Shown here: piece by piece, positions 1 through 8,057 of the stretch | Layout: every line of letters begins with the position of its first letter | Numbering within the stretch: position 1 is the first letter of the stretch | Assembly: GCF_041807905.1 (NCBI RefSeq) | Contig: NZ_JBGVSA010000005.1 | Location: 131,075 to 195,074 of the forward strand | DNA from: JBGVSA01 sp041807905 | GTDB lineage: Bacteria; Pseudomonadota; Gammaproteobacteria; Burkholderiales; Rhodocyclaceae | Reading direction: 5' to 3' | Length of the DNA stretch: 64,000 nt | The notes under the pieces: model-generated | What the model was told of the DNA's origin: nothing | The model's database searches: none | Seen by the model: only the letters and a program-made list of their open reading frames with translations | Made by a program: the position numbers and the translations under genes

Positions 1-2
1 GG

Positions 3-917
3 CATGCTGATTTCATCGGCGGCATGCGCGAGATGACAGCGCAGTCGCTCGACGGCCGCCAATTCCCCATCGAGCTACGCATCAGCGAACTCGATGTGGA
101 AGAGGGGCGACTCTTCATCGCCGTGGTGCGCGACATTACTGAGCGTCGTCGCATCGAGCGCGAACTGGCCACGCACGCCCAGCGCCTGCAGGAATACCAC
201 GACGAAGCAGAGGACGAAGCCGAACTCGCCAAGGATCTCATCGATCGCCTGTTGCGCCACAAGCACGTAGCCGCGCCCGGTGTCGAATGGGTGCTCATGC
301 CGGCCCAGCGCTTTTCGGGCGACATGGTGCTGACCGGACGTTCACCGTCGGGGCGACTCTACGGCTTGCTCGCCGATGCCACCGGGCATGGGCTGGCAGC
401 CGCGGTGAGTGGCCTGTCGCTGGCCAACCACTTCTACCGTGCGGTCGAAGCCGACCTGTCGCTGCATGATGCAGTCATGTCGATCAACGAGGCCTTGCGC
501 GCGTTGCTGCCGAGCGATCGCTTCGTGTCGGTCGGTCTTGTGCGCCTCGATGTTGCGCAACGCTACGGCGAAGTGTGGGTCGGCGGGGTTCCCGACATAC
601 TCCTGCTCGACGGTCACGGCAAACTGCGCCGCCGTTTTGCGTCGGCCCATCTGCCGCTCGGCGTGACCGGGTTCGAGCCCGACGACTGCCGCCCGGCCAC
701 CTTCGAATGGCAGTCGGGCGAACGCTTGTTGCTGTGTTCGGATGGCGTCATCGAAGCCACCAATGCGGCGGGCGAGATGTTCGGCGCTCGGGGCGTCGAT
801 GCCGCGCTCGCTCAAGGGGGCGATCCGCTGTCCATGCTCCGGCGTGGCCTCGACGATCATCTCCAGGGGACCGCTGCGCACGACGACGTGTCCGCCCTCT
901 CTCTGCTCCTGTCCTGA
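3..917 (+). CDS. PAS-SpoIIE/PP2C-type serine phosphatase (5' partial)
   Basis: The reading frame is open to the first base, so the N-terminus lies outside the window. The visible part starts in the end of a PAS domain, with a PAC-like segment (RLFIAVVRDITERRR, about residues 36-52). A charged helical linker (about 52-88) follows, then a PP2C-like phosphatase domain of the SpoIIE/RsbU type to the end. Metal-binding acidic motifs are seen: FSGD, DATGHG, LCSDG and DDVSALS. Such proteins dephosphorylate anti-sigma antagonists or related partners in response to a signal sensed by the PAS or an upstream receiver domain; the partner is not visible here. It converges on the ABC permease gene 12 bases downstream. 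The family call is firm; the pathway is unknown. Confidence 0.85.
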   Translation, partial: HADFIGGMREMTAQSLDGRQFPIELRISELDVEEGRLFIAVVRDITERRRIERELATHAQRLQEYHDEAEDEAELAKDLIDRLLRHKHVAAPGVEWVLMPAQRFSGDMVLTGRSPSGRLYGLLADATGHGLAAAVSGLSLANHFYRAVEADLSLHDAVMSINEALRALLPSDRFVSVGLVRLDVAQRYGEVWVGGVPDILLLDGHGKLRRRFASAHLPLGVTGFEPDDCRPATFEWQSGERLLLCSDGVIEATNAAGEMFGARGVDAALAQGGDPLSMLRRGLDDHLQGTAAHDDVSALSLLLS

Positions 918-929
918 CGCGGACGGCAG

Positions 930-1691
930 TCAGTCCGCCTTGCCCAGGCTCCACGGAAACAGCCTGCGATGCAGCCAGCCGATCAGCGCGAACAGCGCCA
1001 GGCTGCAACTCACCAGCAGAGCCAGCGCTGCGAATGCCACCGGCACCTTGAACGACGACGTCGAAAACAGGATCAGGTAGCCCAAGCCCTTTTCCGCCGC
1101 CACGAATTCCGCCACCACCGCGCCGATCACCGCCAGCGTGATGGCGACCTTCAGCGCGCTGAAGATGTATGGGATCGCATAGGGCATGCGGATCTGCCAG
1201 TACTCGCGGCTACGGCCGGCGCGCAACGAGCGCGACAGCTCGATCAGTTCCGCCGGCACCGAAGCAAGCCCCGTGGCGGTGGAGATGACCAACGGAAAGA
1301 AGGCGATCAACGTCGTGATGACCACGCGCGGCAGCATGCCTGCGCCGAGCGTCACGACGATGATCGGCGCAATGGCGACGATCGGCGTCGACTGGATCAC
1401 GATCAGCCACGGCAACAAGGTGCGCGACAGAAAGCGCGACCCGGTGATGGCGATTGCCAGCGGCAAGGCCAACAGAATCGCTACGACGTAGCCGGTCAAC
1501 GCGACGCTAAGCGTGGCGAGCGTATGTTCCGCCCAGCGCGAGGCACCCAGTTCGCCCACCGATATGGCGACGGCACTGGGCGCGGGGAGAACGAAGACAG
1601 GAATGCGGAACAGCCGGCAGGCCGCCTCCCACACCGCCAGTACCAGCACGAATGCCAGCACCGGCGCGAATCGGTCGAGCAGGTTTCTCAT
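930..1691 (-). CDS. ABC transporter permease, SsuC/TauC type
   Basis: Inner-membrane permease of a nitrate/taurine/sulfonate-type importer (binding-protein-dependent transport family), about 253 aa. Several hydrophobic segments are visible, and the cytoplasmic EAA loop that docks on the ATPase lies around ELSRSLRAGRSREYW. I chose the ATG at 1691 because a GGAG ribosome site sits at proper distance before it. A GTG at 1700 that overlaps the ATPase stop would add three residues. It is the last gene of the operon dioxygenase-hydrolase-binding protein-ATPase-permease. The substrate is not known; the family imports small organic molecules such as sulfonates, pyrimidines or riboflavin. Confidence 0.88.
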   Translation of the reverse strand: MRNLLDRFAPVLAFVLVLAVWEAACRLFRIPVFVLPAPSAVAISVGELGASRWAEHTLATLSVALTGYVVAILLALPLAIAITGSRFLSRTLLPWLIVIQSTPIVAIAPIIVVTLGAGMLPRVVITTLIAFFPLVISTATGLASVPAELIELSRSLRAGRSREYWQIRMPYAIPYIFSALKVAITLAVIGAVVAEFVAAEKGLGYLILFSTSSFKVPVAFAALALLVSCSLALFALIGWLHRRLFPWSLGKAD

Positions 1692-1696
1692 GGCGT

Positions 1697-2470
1697 TCAC
1701 TCCGGCTTGCGCGAGAAGACCTTCACGCGGATTTCGTTGGCGAGTTCATGGAACACAGGGTCGGACAGCGTCTGCAGGTTGCGCGGGCGGGCCAGCGGCA
1801 CGTCGATGATCTCGGCCACACGCCCGGGGCGCGCGCTCATTACCACGATGCGATCGGACAGCAGCAGCGCCTCCTGGATCGAGTGGGTCACGAAGACCAC
1901 CGTCTTGGGGCGCTCGCTCCAGATTCTCAGCAGTTCGAAGCTCATTTCGTCGCGCGTCAGCGCATCGAGCGCGGAGAACGGTTCGTCCATCAGCAGAATG
2001 TCTGGGTCATGCAACAGCGATCGCGCGATGGCCACGCGCTGCTGCATGCCGCCGGACAGTTCGTTCGGGCGCTTGGCGGCGAAATCGCGCAGTCCGATCA
2101 TTGCCAGCAGCTCTCGCGCGCGCTCCTTGTCGCGATCGTCCACGCGGCCGTACTTGTGCTTCATCGGAAAGGTGATGTTGTCGAGCACAGACAGCCACGG
2201 TAGCAAGGTCGGCTTCTGAAACACTACGCCGATCTCGTCACGGGGCTCGGTGACAGGCAGATCGTAGATCGACACGGTGCCCGCGCTCGGCCGGAGCAGC
2301 CCGGCGATCAACCGCAGGATGGTGGATTTTCCGCAGCCCGAAGGGCCGATGACGGCGACGAATTCGTGCCTGTTGAGCGACAGATTGACGTTGTCCAGTG
2401 CGGTGACGGGGCTGCCGTCGCTGGAGACGAAAGTCTGCGTGACACCGTCCAGCTCGATGACGTATCCCAT
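1697..2470 (-). CDS. ABC transporter ATP-binding protein, SsuB/TauB type
   Basis: ATPase subunit of the importer, 257 aa from the chosen start. Walker A GPSGCGKST, signature LSGGMQQR and Walker B ILLMDEPFSALD are all present, and it matches nitrate/taurine-type ATPases in length. The ATG at 2470 begins the family's conserved start (MGYVIELDGV). The frame extends to a GTG at 2536, but that part is proline-rich, unlike the family, and has no better ribosome site. Its stop lies next to the permease start, which suggests translational coupling. Confidence 0.9.
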   Translation of the reverse strand: MGYVIELDGVTQTFVSSDGSPVTALDNVNLSLNRHEFVAVIGPSGCGKSTILRLIAGLLRPSAGTVSIYDLPVTEPRDEIGVVFQKPTLLPWLSVLDNITFPMKHKYGRVDDRDKERARELLAMIGLRDFAAKRPNELSGGMQQRVAIARSLLHDPDILLMDEPFSALDALTRDEMSFELLRIWSERPKTVVFVTHSIQEALLLSDRIVVMSARPGRVAEIIDVPLARPRNLQTLSDPVFHELANEIRVKVFSRKPE

Positions 2471-2583
2471 GACAGTCGGGTCTTTCTCTGGGCGCCAGAG
2501 CGCCGGGGTTGGTGCCATCACGCGCGGTGCCGGCACTTCTCGTTGTGAGGCGCCGCCCGCGCGGCGCCTGGAGCATTGCGCGA

Positions 2584-3570
2584 CTATTTGGGCAGGAAGC
2601 TGCGATCGACGATTTTCTCGGGGTCGATCTTGTTCGGCGCGTAGTCCATCGACTTGGCCACCCAGGTCCAGGTCGCGGCCAGCAGCTTTGGTTCGAATAT
2701 GCCGACGCCATCGCGTTTGGAGATGTCGTTCTGGATCAGCGGAATCGATGCACGCAGTTCGGCTTCCAGCGTGGCGACGTCGGCTTCGGGCACCATCGCC
2801 TTGAGGTCCGCCGCGGCCTTGGCCGGATTGGCCAACGCGAAGTCGACCGACTTCCTGAATGCGCGCATGAAGCGGCGCAGCACTTCAGGGCGCTCCTTGA
2901 TCATTTTGTCGGAGGCGAACATCGAATAGCCGTAACCGTCCAGGCCGAAGTTCGACCACGGCACCACCGCCAGTTGCTTGCCGGCCTGGCCCAGCACTTT
3001 GTCGAAGGCCGGGGCGACGGTCACCCAGTTGATGGTTGCGTCGACCTTGCCCTGCGCCAGCATCGGCGCCAGCGCGCTCGGGTCGACCTTGAGCAGCTTC
3101 ACCTTCGACGGATCGATGCCATTGGCTTCAAGCACGACCGGCCACAGCGCGTTCGATGATGAGAACGTCGGCGTCGCGACCGTCTTGCCGGCGATCGATT
3201 TGATGCTGTCGATGCCGCTGCCCTTGGCGGTGAAAAGCGCATCGGGCTGCTTGGAATAGAGCGACATGATCGCCTTGACCGGTGCGTTGCTCTCTGCGGC
3301 GGCCATCATCAGCGCGGCCAGTCCGCCACCGCCCACGTCGGCGTTGCCCGTGGCGACCTTGGTGATGGCGTCGGACGAACCGCGCCCCGGGAGGATCTGC
3401 ACTTCCAGTCCTTCCGCGGCGAAGTAGCCTTCCTTGACGCCGACGTACGAGAACGCCTTGTCGCCGCCGGGCAGCCAGTCGAGCTGCATGACGACCTTGT
3501 CGGCGGCGTGCGCCGCGCTCATGCCGAATGCGAGCAGCGCAGCGGCGATCAGTTTTTTGCTGTGATTCAT
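2584..3570 (-). CDS. ABC transporter substrate-binding protein, NMT1/THI5-like
   Basis: Periplasmic binding protein, 328 aa. The N-terminus is a clear signal peptide (MNHSKKLIAAALLAFGMSA, cleavage probably after AHA). The mature part begins VVMQLDWLPGGDKAFSYVG, the typical opening of NMT1/SsuA-like proteins, with the YVGVKEGYF and GSSDAITKVATGNADVG segments that line the ligand cleft. It lies between the hydrolase and the ATPase genes on the same strand. The ligand is unknown; the neighbouring dioxygenase and hydrolase suggest that it is oxidised or hydrolysed after uptake. Confidence 0.88.
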   Translation of the reverse strand: MNHSKKLIAAALLAFGMSAAHAADKVVMQLDWLPGGDKAFSYVGVKEGYFAAEGLEVQILPGRGSSDAITKVATGNADVGGGGLAALMMAAAESNAPVKAIMSLYSKQPDALFTAKGSGIDSIKSIAGKTVATPTFSSSNALWPVVLEANGIDPSKVKLLKVDPSALAPMLAQGKVDATINWVTVAPAFDKVLGQAGKQLAVVPWSNFGLDGYGYSMFASDKMIKERPEVLRRFMRAFRKSVDFALANPAKAAADLKAMVPEADVATLEAELRASIPLIQNDISKRDGVGIFEPKLLAATWTWVAKSMDYAPNKIDPEKIVDRSFLPK

Positions 3571-3618
3571 GATGGACTCCTGTCGGGATGAGTGATGTCG
3601 GGATCGGTGCTGCGTTGC

Positions 3619-4395
3619 TCAGGCATCTGCGGTCGTGCTGGTGGCGAGCATTTCCTCCAGCGCAGCATGAAGACGTACGGCCAGTTCCTGCGGCCGGGCC
3701 AGTTGCGGAACGTGTCCACAATCCATCTCGATGACCGTGGCGCCCGGCGAGAGCGCCAGCATCTTCTGCTGCAGAGGCGGGACCACCGAGCGATCCTGCA
3801 GCGCTTGCACGTAGAGACGCGGCACGCGGCCGTAGCGCTGCGTCGTGAGTCGGGGCGCCATCTTTCGGCCACTCTCCGGTTGCGGACGCAATAGCGACAC
3901 GGCCCGCGCAGCGGCGTCTGGTTCGCAGTCCGGGACAAAGATCTGGCGCGCCGCCACGGCGGGGGCAGTGGTGAAGCGGCCGTCGTCGGACCACTCCAGA
4001 AACGGCGCGATGCCATCCAGATCGGCCAGCGGATCGTCCTGCTGGCACAGGTCGATAAGCTTGCCGAAGGACATGCCCGAGGGCAGCATCATGCCCGCCA
4101 GATATACGAGTGCGGCGACGCGATCGGGGGCCACTTCCGCGAGCTGAGACGCGGTGATGCCACCTCCGCTGTGACCCACCACGACCGCGGGGCCGTCGAA
4201 GCGCGCCAGCGCATGCAAGGCAGCGGCAACGTATTCCTCCAACGACGCGGAATCGTGAGCATGTGGTCCCCAGCCATTGCCCGGCAGATCGACGGCAGTG
4301 ATATTCCAGCCGCGGCGCGCCATCTCCGGCCGCCAGGCATCGAATGACCATGCGCCCTGCCAGGCACCGTGAATGAGCAGCATGTTGCGTGTCAT
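3619..4395 (-). CDS. alpha/beta hydrolase (esterase-like)
   Basis: Cytoplasmic alpha/beta-hydrolase fold enzyme, 258 aa. The oxyanion-side motif HGAWQGAW is near the N-terminus. The nucleophile elbow is GHSGGG with serine as nucleophile, an acid candidate lies in QDRSVV, and the histidine is in DCGHVPQ, so the triad looks intact. The arrangement resembles plant methylesterase/salicylate-esterase-type enzymes. ATG 4395 was chosen because GAGGACATC precedes it; the longer open frame runs back into the dioxygenase gene. It starts 11 bases after the dioxygenase stop and is part of the same operon. The substrate is not known. Confidence 0.87.
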   Translation of the reverse strand: MTRNMLLIHGAWQGAWSFDAWRPEMARRGWNITAVDLPGNGWGPHAHDSASLEEYVAAALHALARFDGPAVVVGHSGGGITASQLAEVAPDRVAALVYLAGMMLPSGMSFGKLIDLCQQDDPLADLDGIAPFLEWSDDGRFTTAPAVAARQIFVPDCEPDAAARAVSLLRPQPESGRKMAPRLTTQRYGRVPRLYVQALQDRSVVPPLQQKMLALSPGATVIEMDCGHVPQLARPQELAVRLHAALEEMLATSTTADA

Positions 4396-4405
4396 GACGA
4401 TGTCC

Positions 4406-5383
4406 TCACGCGTAGGTGCGGCGATAGCACTCGGCCAGGTGCTGTTCGACGGTGATGGGCGGATGCAATGGAAGCTCACCGGGCGCGAGGCAGGTCGGCA
4501 GGCATTCGACGACGTGGTCCGGATTGCCGGTCAGGAAGAACGGGATCGAATGCCGCTCGCGGCCCGACACGTTGATGACCCGGTGCAGGGTCGAGCGATA
4601 GCGCCCGTTGGTCCAGCGGGCGATGAGGTCGCCGATGTTGACCACGTAGGTGCCGGGCACGGGGGGCGCGTCGATCCAGCCGCTAGAGGCCGCGTCCCAC
4701 ACTTGCAGGCCGCCCGAGTCGTCCTGCATGAGCAGCGTGAGGCTGCCGAAATCGGTGTGCGCACCGCAGCCTTTTTCGCCCGGCGATGGGTTGGGTGGCT
4801 GCGGCGGGTAGTGCAGCAGGCGCAGCGTGGCCATGGCATCCGCGAGGAACGGACGGAAATGGTGTTCGGGCAGATCTAGCGATAGGGCGAGCCCGCGCAT
4901 CAGGACTTCGCCGAGCGCGAACACTTCGGTGAAGTACGCCTCCATCGTGGAGCGGAAACCGGGCAAGCCTTCGGGCCACATGTTGGGGCCGTGATTGAAC
5001 TTGCCGGCGCGCACGCGAGGATCGTCTTCGGTCAAATCCTGCCCGATGTAGAAACCCTCTTTCAGGTCGGGCGGGGCGTCACGCTCCAGCGTTTGTGCGC
5101 GCAGCGGCTCATAGCCGCGATTGCATCGCGACAGCGCCTTGTTGAGCGCCAGTTTGTCGTCCATTGGTTGGTCGAAGAAGCGCTCCGCTTCGTCAAATGC
5201 GCGATCAATCAGCTCGGGTGCAATGCCGTGGTTGCGGATGTAGAAGAAGCCGCGCGTCTCGCAGGCGTCCCGCAACTGGCGACCCACTGCATGGCGAGCC
5301 GCCGCGTCTCCGTCGCGCAGCGCCGCGACGTCGATGAGGGGCAGCGTGGGCGCCGGCCGGACGGCGGTCGATTCTTTGTGCAT
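4406..5383 (-). CDS. 2-oxoglutarate/Fe(II)-dependent dioxygenase, isopenicillin-N-synthase family
   Basis: Non-haem iron oxygenase, 325 aa. An N-terminal DIOX_N domain (LPLIDVAALRDGD, RGFFYIRNHGI-like) is followed by the double-stranded beta-helix core. The iron triad is seen as HTD in GAHTDFGSLTLL and a distal H in STLHRV, and the 2-oxoglutarate-binding R-x-S in RHSIPFF. It is the first gene of the ABC operon and follows a 300-base leader with a LysR box. Members act on very diverse small molecules, so no substrate is assigned. Inference: it oxidises the compound taken up by the transporter. Confidence 0.9.
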   Translation of the reverse strand: MHKESTAVRPAPTLPLIDVAALRDGDAAARHAVGRQLRDACETRGFFYIRNHGIAPELIDRAFDEAERFFDQPMDDKLALNKALSRCNRGYEPLRAQTLERDAPPDLKEGFYIGQDLTEDDPRVRAGKFNHGPNMWPEGLPGFRSTMEAYFTEVFALGEVLMRGLALSLDLPEHHFRPFLADAMATLRLLHYPPQPPNPSPGEKGCGAHTDFGSLTLLMQDDSGGLQVWDAASSGWIDAPPVPGTYVVNIGDLIARWTNGRYRSTLHRVINVSGRERHSIPFFLTGNPDHVVECLPTCLAPGELPLHPPITVEQHLAECYRRTYA

Positions 5384-5684
5384 GCTGGGGCTCCGTGTGT
5401 TCTCTTGTTGGAGCCCAGTCTATGAAGCGGCCGGATTGGCGAGGTAGCGCCGTTTTTTGCCTGGGGTGATGCCGAAACGGCATCAGGCGAACGCTGGCGC
5501 ACAAGTGTTATGCGGGAATCGATATGAACGGACCCGCCGGTATACGGCCAGCGCGATATGCGACGGGCGCGGCGACCAGGCCACGGCACGGTCCTGCCGC
5601 GTCGGCACGACGGACTGCGAGCGCAGCGCCGATCGCCGCGGCTGGCGCTCGATCGCGTGGCGATATCCAGCCGGCGAATATCCG
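5384..5684. other. Leader of the dioxygenase-ABC operon, no gene
   Basis: This 301-base stretch separates the LysR gene from the dioxygenase, both on the minus strand. No open frame in it looks like a gene. It holds the perfect palindrome at 5467-5485, described separately. I could not mark a convincing -35/-10 pair. Confidence 0.6.
5467..5485. promoter_or_regulatory. LysR-type regulator binding box (candidate)
   Basis: Perfect inverted repeat TGATGCCG-AAA-CGGCATCA. Its core ATGCC-N5-GGCAT contains the T-N11-A motif of LysR boxes (T at 5470, A at 5482). It lies 84-102 bases upstream of the dioxygenase start and 200 bases after the adjacent LysR gene, a usual place for a recognition site. The symmetry is directly visible; binding by this regulator is inferred. 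Confidence 0.65.
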
Positions 5685-6659
5685 CTATGCGCCGGATGGG
5701 GTCGCCACCGAGCTTTGGCCGGGGGCGTGTGGCGGTTCGATCGGCGCGCGATCGATGAGGCTGCGCGAATCCAGTTCCTCGGTGAGCAGGCGGATGAACG
5801 CATCCAGCGCGGGGGGCAGGGCGCGTCCCGCACGCACGTAGATGCCCAGGTCGCAGATAACCGGCTCCGGCGCACGCAGCGGAACGAAGGCAAGGCGTCC
5901 TTCGCGCAGATCGCGCTCAAGGCCCACGCGCGTCTGGAAAGCGACGCCGATGCCGCGCGCTGCAATGCTCTTGGCGAGCTCGAGCGACGAGGTCTCGGTC
6001 AGGATGGTGAGCGGCTTCTTGTGATGCGCGACGATGGGGCGCAGCGCAGCGTGGATCGATAGTTCCGGACTTGCCATGATCAGCGGATAGCGTGCGCATT
6101 CCGCGAAGCTCACCGTGTCGAGCGAGGCCAGCGGGTGGTCGGGGCGCACGACAGCGCCCATCTGGAAGCGGGCCAGGGCGAATTGATGCAGGGCGGCGTC
6201 GCGTTCGATCGAAAAACTGATGGCGACATCCGCATCGGCCTGTGCCACGGCCTGCGCGGCCTGCTGGGACCCGGCGGTGCGCACGCTGATCCGCACCTGT
6301 GGATGACGCGTGAGCATGCGCTCCAGCACAGCGGGCAGCACGTCGGCGTTCACGCCTTCGATCGACACCACCGACAATTCGCCGCGACGGATGCCGCGCA
6401 GGGCGTCGAGCTCGTGCTGCAGGCGCTGTTCTTCCTGCAGCACCGAGATCACGTGGCGAGAGAAGACCTCGCCAGCAGGGGTCAGCTTGAGGCCGTCGGC
6501 CATGCGCTCGAAGAGCGGAAAGCCGATTTCGTCCTCCAGTTGCAGCAACTGCCGGTTGAGCGCCGACGAGGCAACGTGCAACTGCCGTGCTGCACCGCGG
6601 ATGGACCCGCAACGCCGGATCGTGTCGAAATACTTCAGGGCGCGTGCGTGGATGTGCAC
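5685..6659 (-). CDS. LysR-family transcriptional regulator
   Basis: 324 aa. The winged helix-turn-helix is at residues 1-60 (FDTIRRCGSIRGAARQL, ASSALNRQLLQLEDEIG), followed by the LysR substrate-binding domain from about residue 92. It is encoded just upstream of, and in the same direction as, the dioxygenase-ABC operon. The LysR box at 5467-5485 makes that operon its likely target. The effector is not predictable. Its start is 295 bases from the divergent kdgK start, so it might also influence the sugar-acid genes, though nothing shows that. Confidence 0.9.
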   Translation of the reverse strand: MHIHARALKYFDTIRRCGSIRGAARQLHVASSALNRQLLQLEDEIGFPLFERMADGLKLTPAGEVFSRHVISVLQEEQRLQHELDALRGIRRGELSVVSIEGVNADVLPAVLERMLTRHPQVRISVRTAGSQQAAQAVAQADADVAISFSIERDAALHQFALARFQMGAVVRPDHPLASLDTVSFAECARYPLIMASPELSIHAALRPIVAHHKKPLTILTETSSLELAKSIAARGIGVAFQTRVGLERDLREGRLAFVPLRAPEPVICDLGIYVRAGRALPPALDAFIRLLTEELDSRSLIDRAPIEPPHAPGQSSVATPSGA

Positions 6660-6802
6660 GATTGTGTCTCTCCGTGAATTCGCCGGCCTTTCGGCGGCGC
6701 GGCGCCGGTACCGCAGGCGGGCCGGTTATATTAGGCGGCCTGCGCGCCGATGTGCTGGCGAAGCTCGCGTGCGCGATATAACGATGTGCTACCGGGCGTC
6801 AT

Positions 6803-6823
6803 TGATCCATGTCTAATGGGTCA
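6803..6823. promoter_or_regulatory. Imperfect inverted repeat upstream of kdgK (possible operator)
   Basis: TGATCCAT-GTCTA-ATGGGTCA: eight-base arms with one mismatch, in the region between the LysR gene and kdgK, about 130 bases before the kdgK start. The size fits a dimeric repressor site of the GntR or LacI type. No matching regulator gene is seen, so this is only a candidate. Confidence 0.3.
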
Positions 6824-6954
6824 GGCCGCCACCTTACAACGATCTCAGAAATTGCTATCGTTCAGGTTTATCGGTTTTGCCGTTCGTGATGGGCAAAAAC
6901 TCTGTCTCTCGGACAATAATTCCCCCTACTTCACACCCAATTCAGGTCGGAGCA

Positions 6955-7899
6955 ATGAACAATAAGTGTCGTATTGCGCTGTTCGGCGAGTGCATGATCG
7001 AGATGCGTGGCCAGATGTTCGGCACCATGCAGCAGAACTTTGGTGGCGATACGCTCAATACGGCGGTTTATCTGGCGCGGCTCGGCGCTGACGCGGGCAT
7101 CGAAGTGTCCTACGCCACGCAGCTCGGTACCGACGCCTACAGCGACGCCATGGTTGCGGCCTGGCAACTCGAAGGCATCGACGTCAGCATGGTGGCGCGC
7201 GACGAGGGCAAGATGCCCGGCCTGTACACCATCCAGGTCGACGACGCCGGCGAACGCACTTTCTACTATTGGCGCGACATGAGCGCTGCCAAGGATTACT
7301 TCCACGAAGGCCAGGCCAGTGCGCTGGAAGACCGCATCGAGTCTCTCGACGCTTTCTACTACAGCGGTATCAGCCTGGCCGTGCTGCCGCCCGAAGGGCG
7401 CGAACGCCTGTTCTCTTTCGTCGATCGCCTGCGCGCGCGCGGTGGCAAGGTGTTCTTCGACAACAACTTCCGCAAGCGCCTGTGGATGGCCGATGCCGAC
7501 GCGACCAAATGGTACGACCGCGCCTTCGCCACCTCCGACATGGTCATGATCACGCTGGAAGACAACCAGGCCATCTACGACATCGCCGACGAAGAATCCG
7601 CACTCGCGCACTGCTACTCGCTGCCGCCCGACGAGGTGGTCATCAAGCGCGGTGTCGATCCGACCATCGTGCGCATTCGTGGCATGGAGCCGATCATCGT
7701 GCCAACCTTCAAGGTACCGAAGGTGGTCGACACGACTGGCGCAGGGGATTCCTTTGCCGGTGGCTACCTCGCCGCGCGCCTGCAGGGCCAGCCGCCCGAA
7801 ACCGCCGCACGCTCGGGCAACAAGATTGCTTCCATCGTCGTTCAGCACCCGGGCGCGATCATCCCGCGCGAAGCAATGCCGGTGTTTTTCTTTTCCTGA
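6955..7899 (+). CDS. kdgK: 2-dehydro-3-deoxygluconokinase (PfkB family)
   Basis: Phosphorylates 2-keto-3-deoxygluconate (KDG) to KDPG in the cytoplasm. 314 aa, the usual length for PfkB sugar kinases. The N-terminal start MNNKCRIALFGECMIEM with FGGDTLNTAVYLARLG, and the C-terminal catalytic PfkB signature DTTGAGDSFAGGYLA with the base aspartate, are clear. ATG 6955 was chosen because it begins the family homology and has GGAG just before it; the longer frame adds 26 unrelated residues. It heads a forward group kdgK-uxaB-uxaA, which supports the KDG specificity over other PfkB sugars. Confidence 0.85.
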   Translation: MNNKCRIALFGECMIEMRGQMFGTMQQNFGGDTLNTAVYLARLGADAGIEVSYATQLGTDAYSDAMVAAWQLEGIDVSMVARDEGKMPGLYTIQVDDAGERTFYYWRDMSAAKDYFHEGQASALEDRIESLDAFYYSGISLAVLPPEGRERLFSFVDRLRARGGKVFFDNNFRKRLWMADADATKWYDRAFATSDMVMITLEDNQAIYDIADEESALAHCYSLPPDEVVIKRGVDPTIVRIRGMEPIIVPTFKVPKVVDTTGAGDSFAGGYLAARLQGQPPETAARSGNKIASIVVQHPGAIIPREAMPVFFFS

Positions 7900-8013
7900 C
7901 AACGCTGTCCTAGCGCATGGCTTTTGTCAGGCTAGGCGGCTAGAATTGGTCGGTTTTTCCGATAGTTGTCGGACTTGTGAGGGCGCCGGGAGCTGGCGCC
8001 TTCTGATAACAGG

Positions 8014-8032
8014 CGCGCCGGGTCCCGGCGCG
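8014..8032. repeat. GC-rich hairpin in the kdgK-uxaB spacer
   Basis: CGCGCCGGG-T-CCCGGCGCG, perfect nine-base arms. A second inverted repeat, GGCGCC-N7-GGCGCC at 7982-8000, lies just upstream. Four T follow at 8037-8040. The pair may act as a weak terminator or as mRNA processing/stabilising structure between kdgK and uxaB. Confidence 0.45.
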
Positions 8033-8057
8033 TACGTTTTGTCGAGGAGAATCTGCT

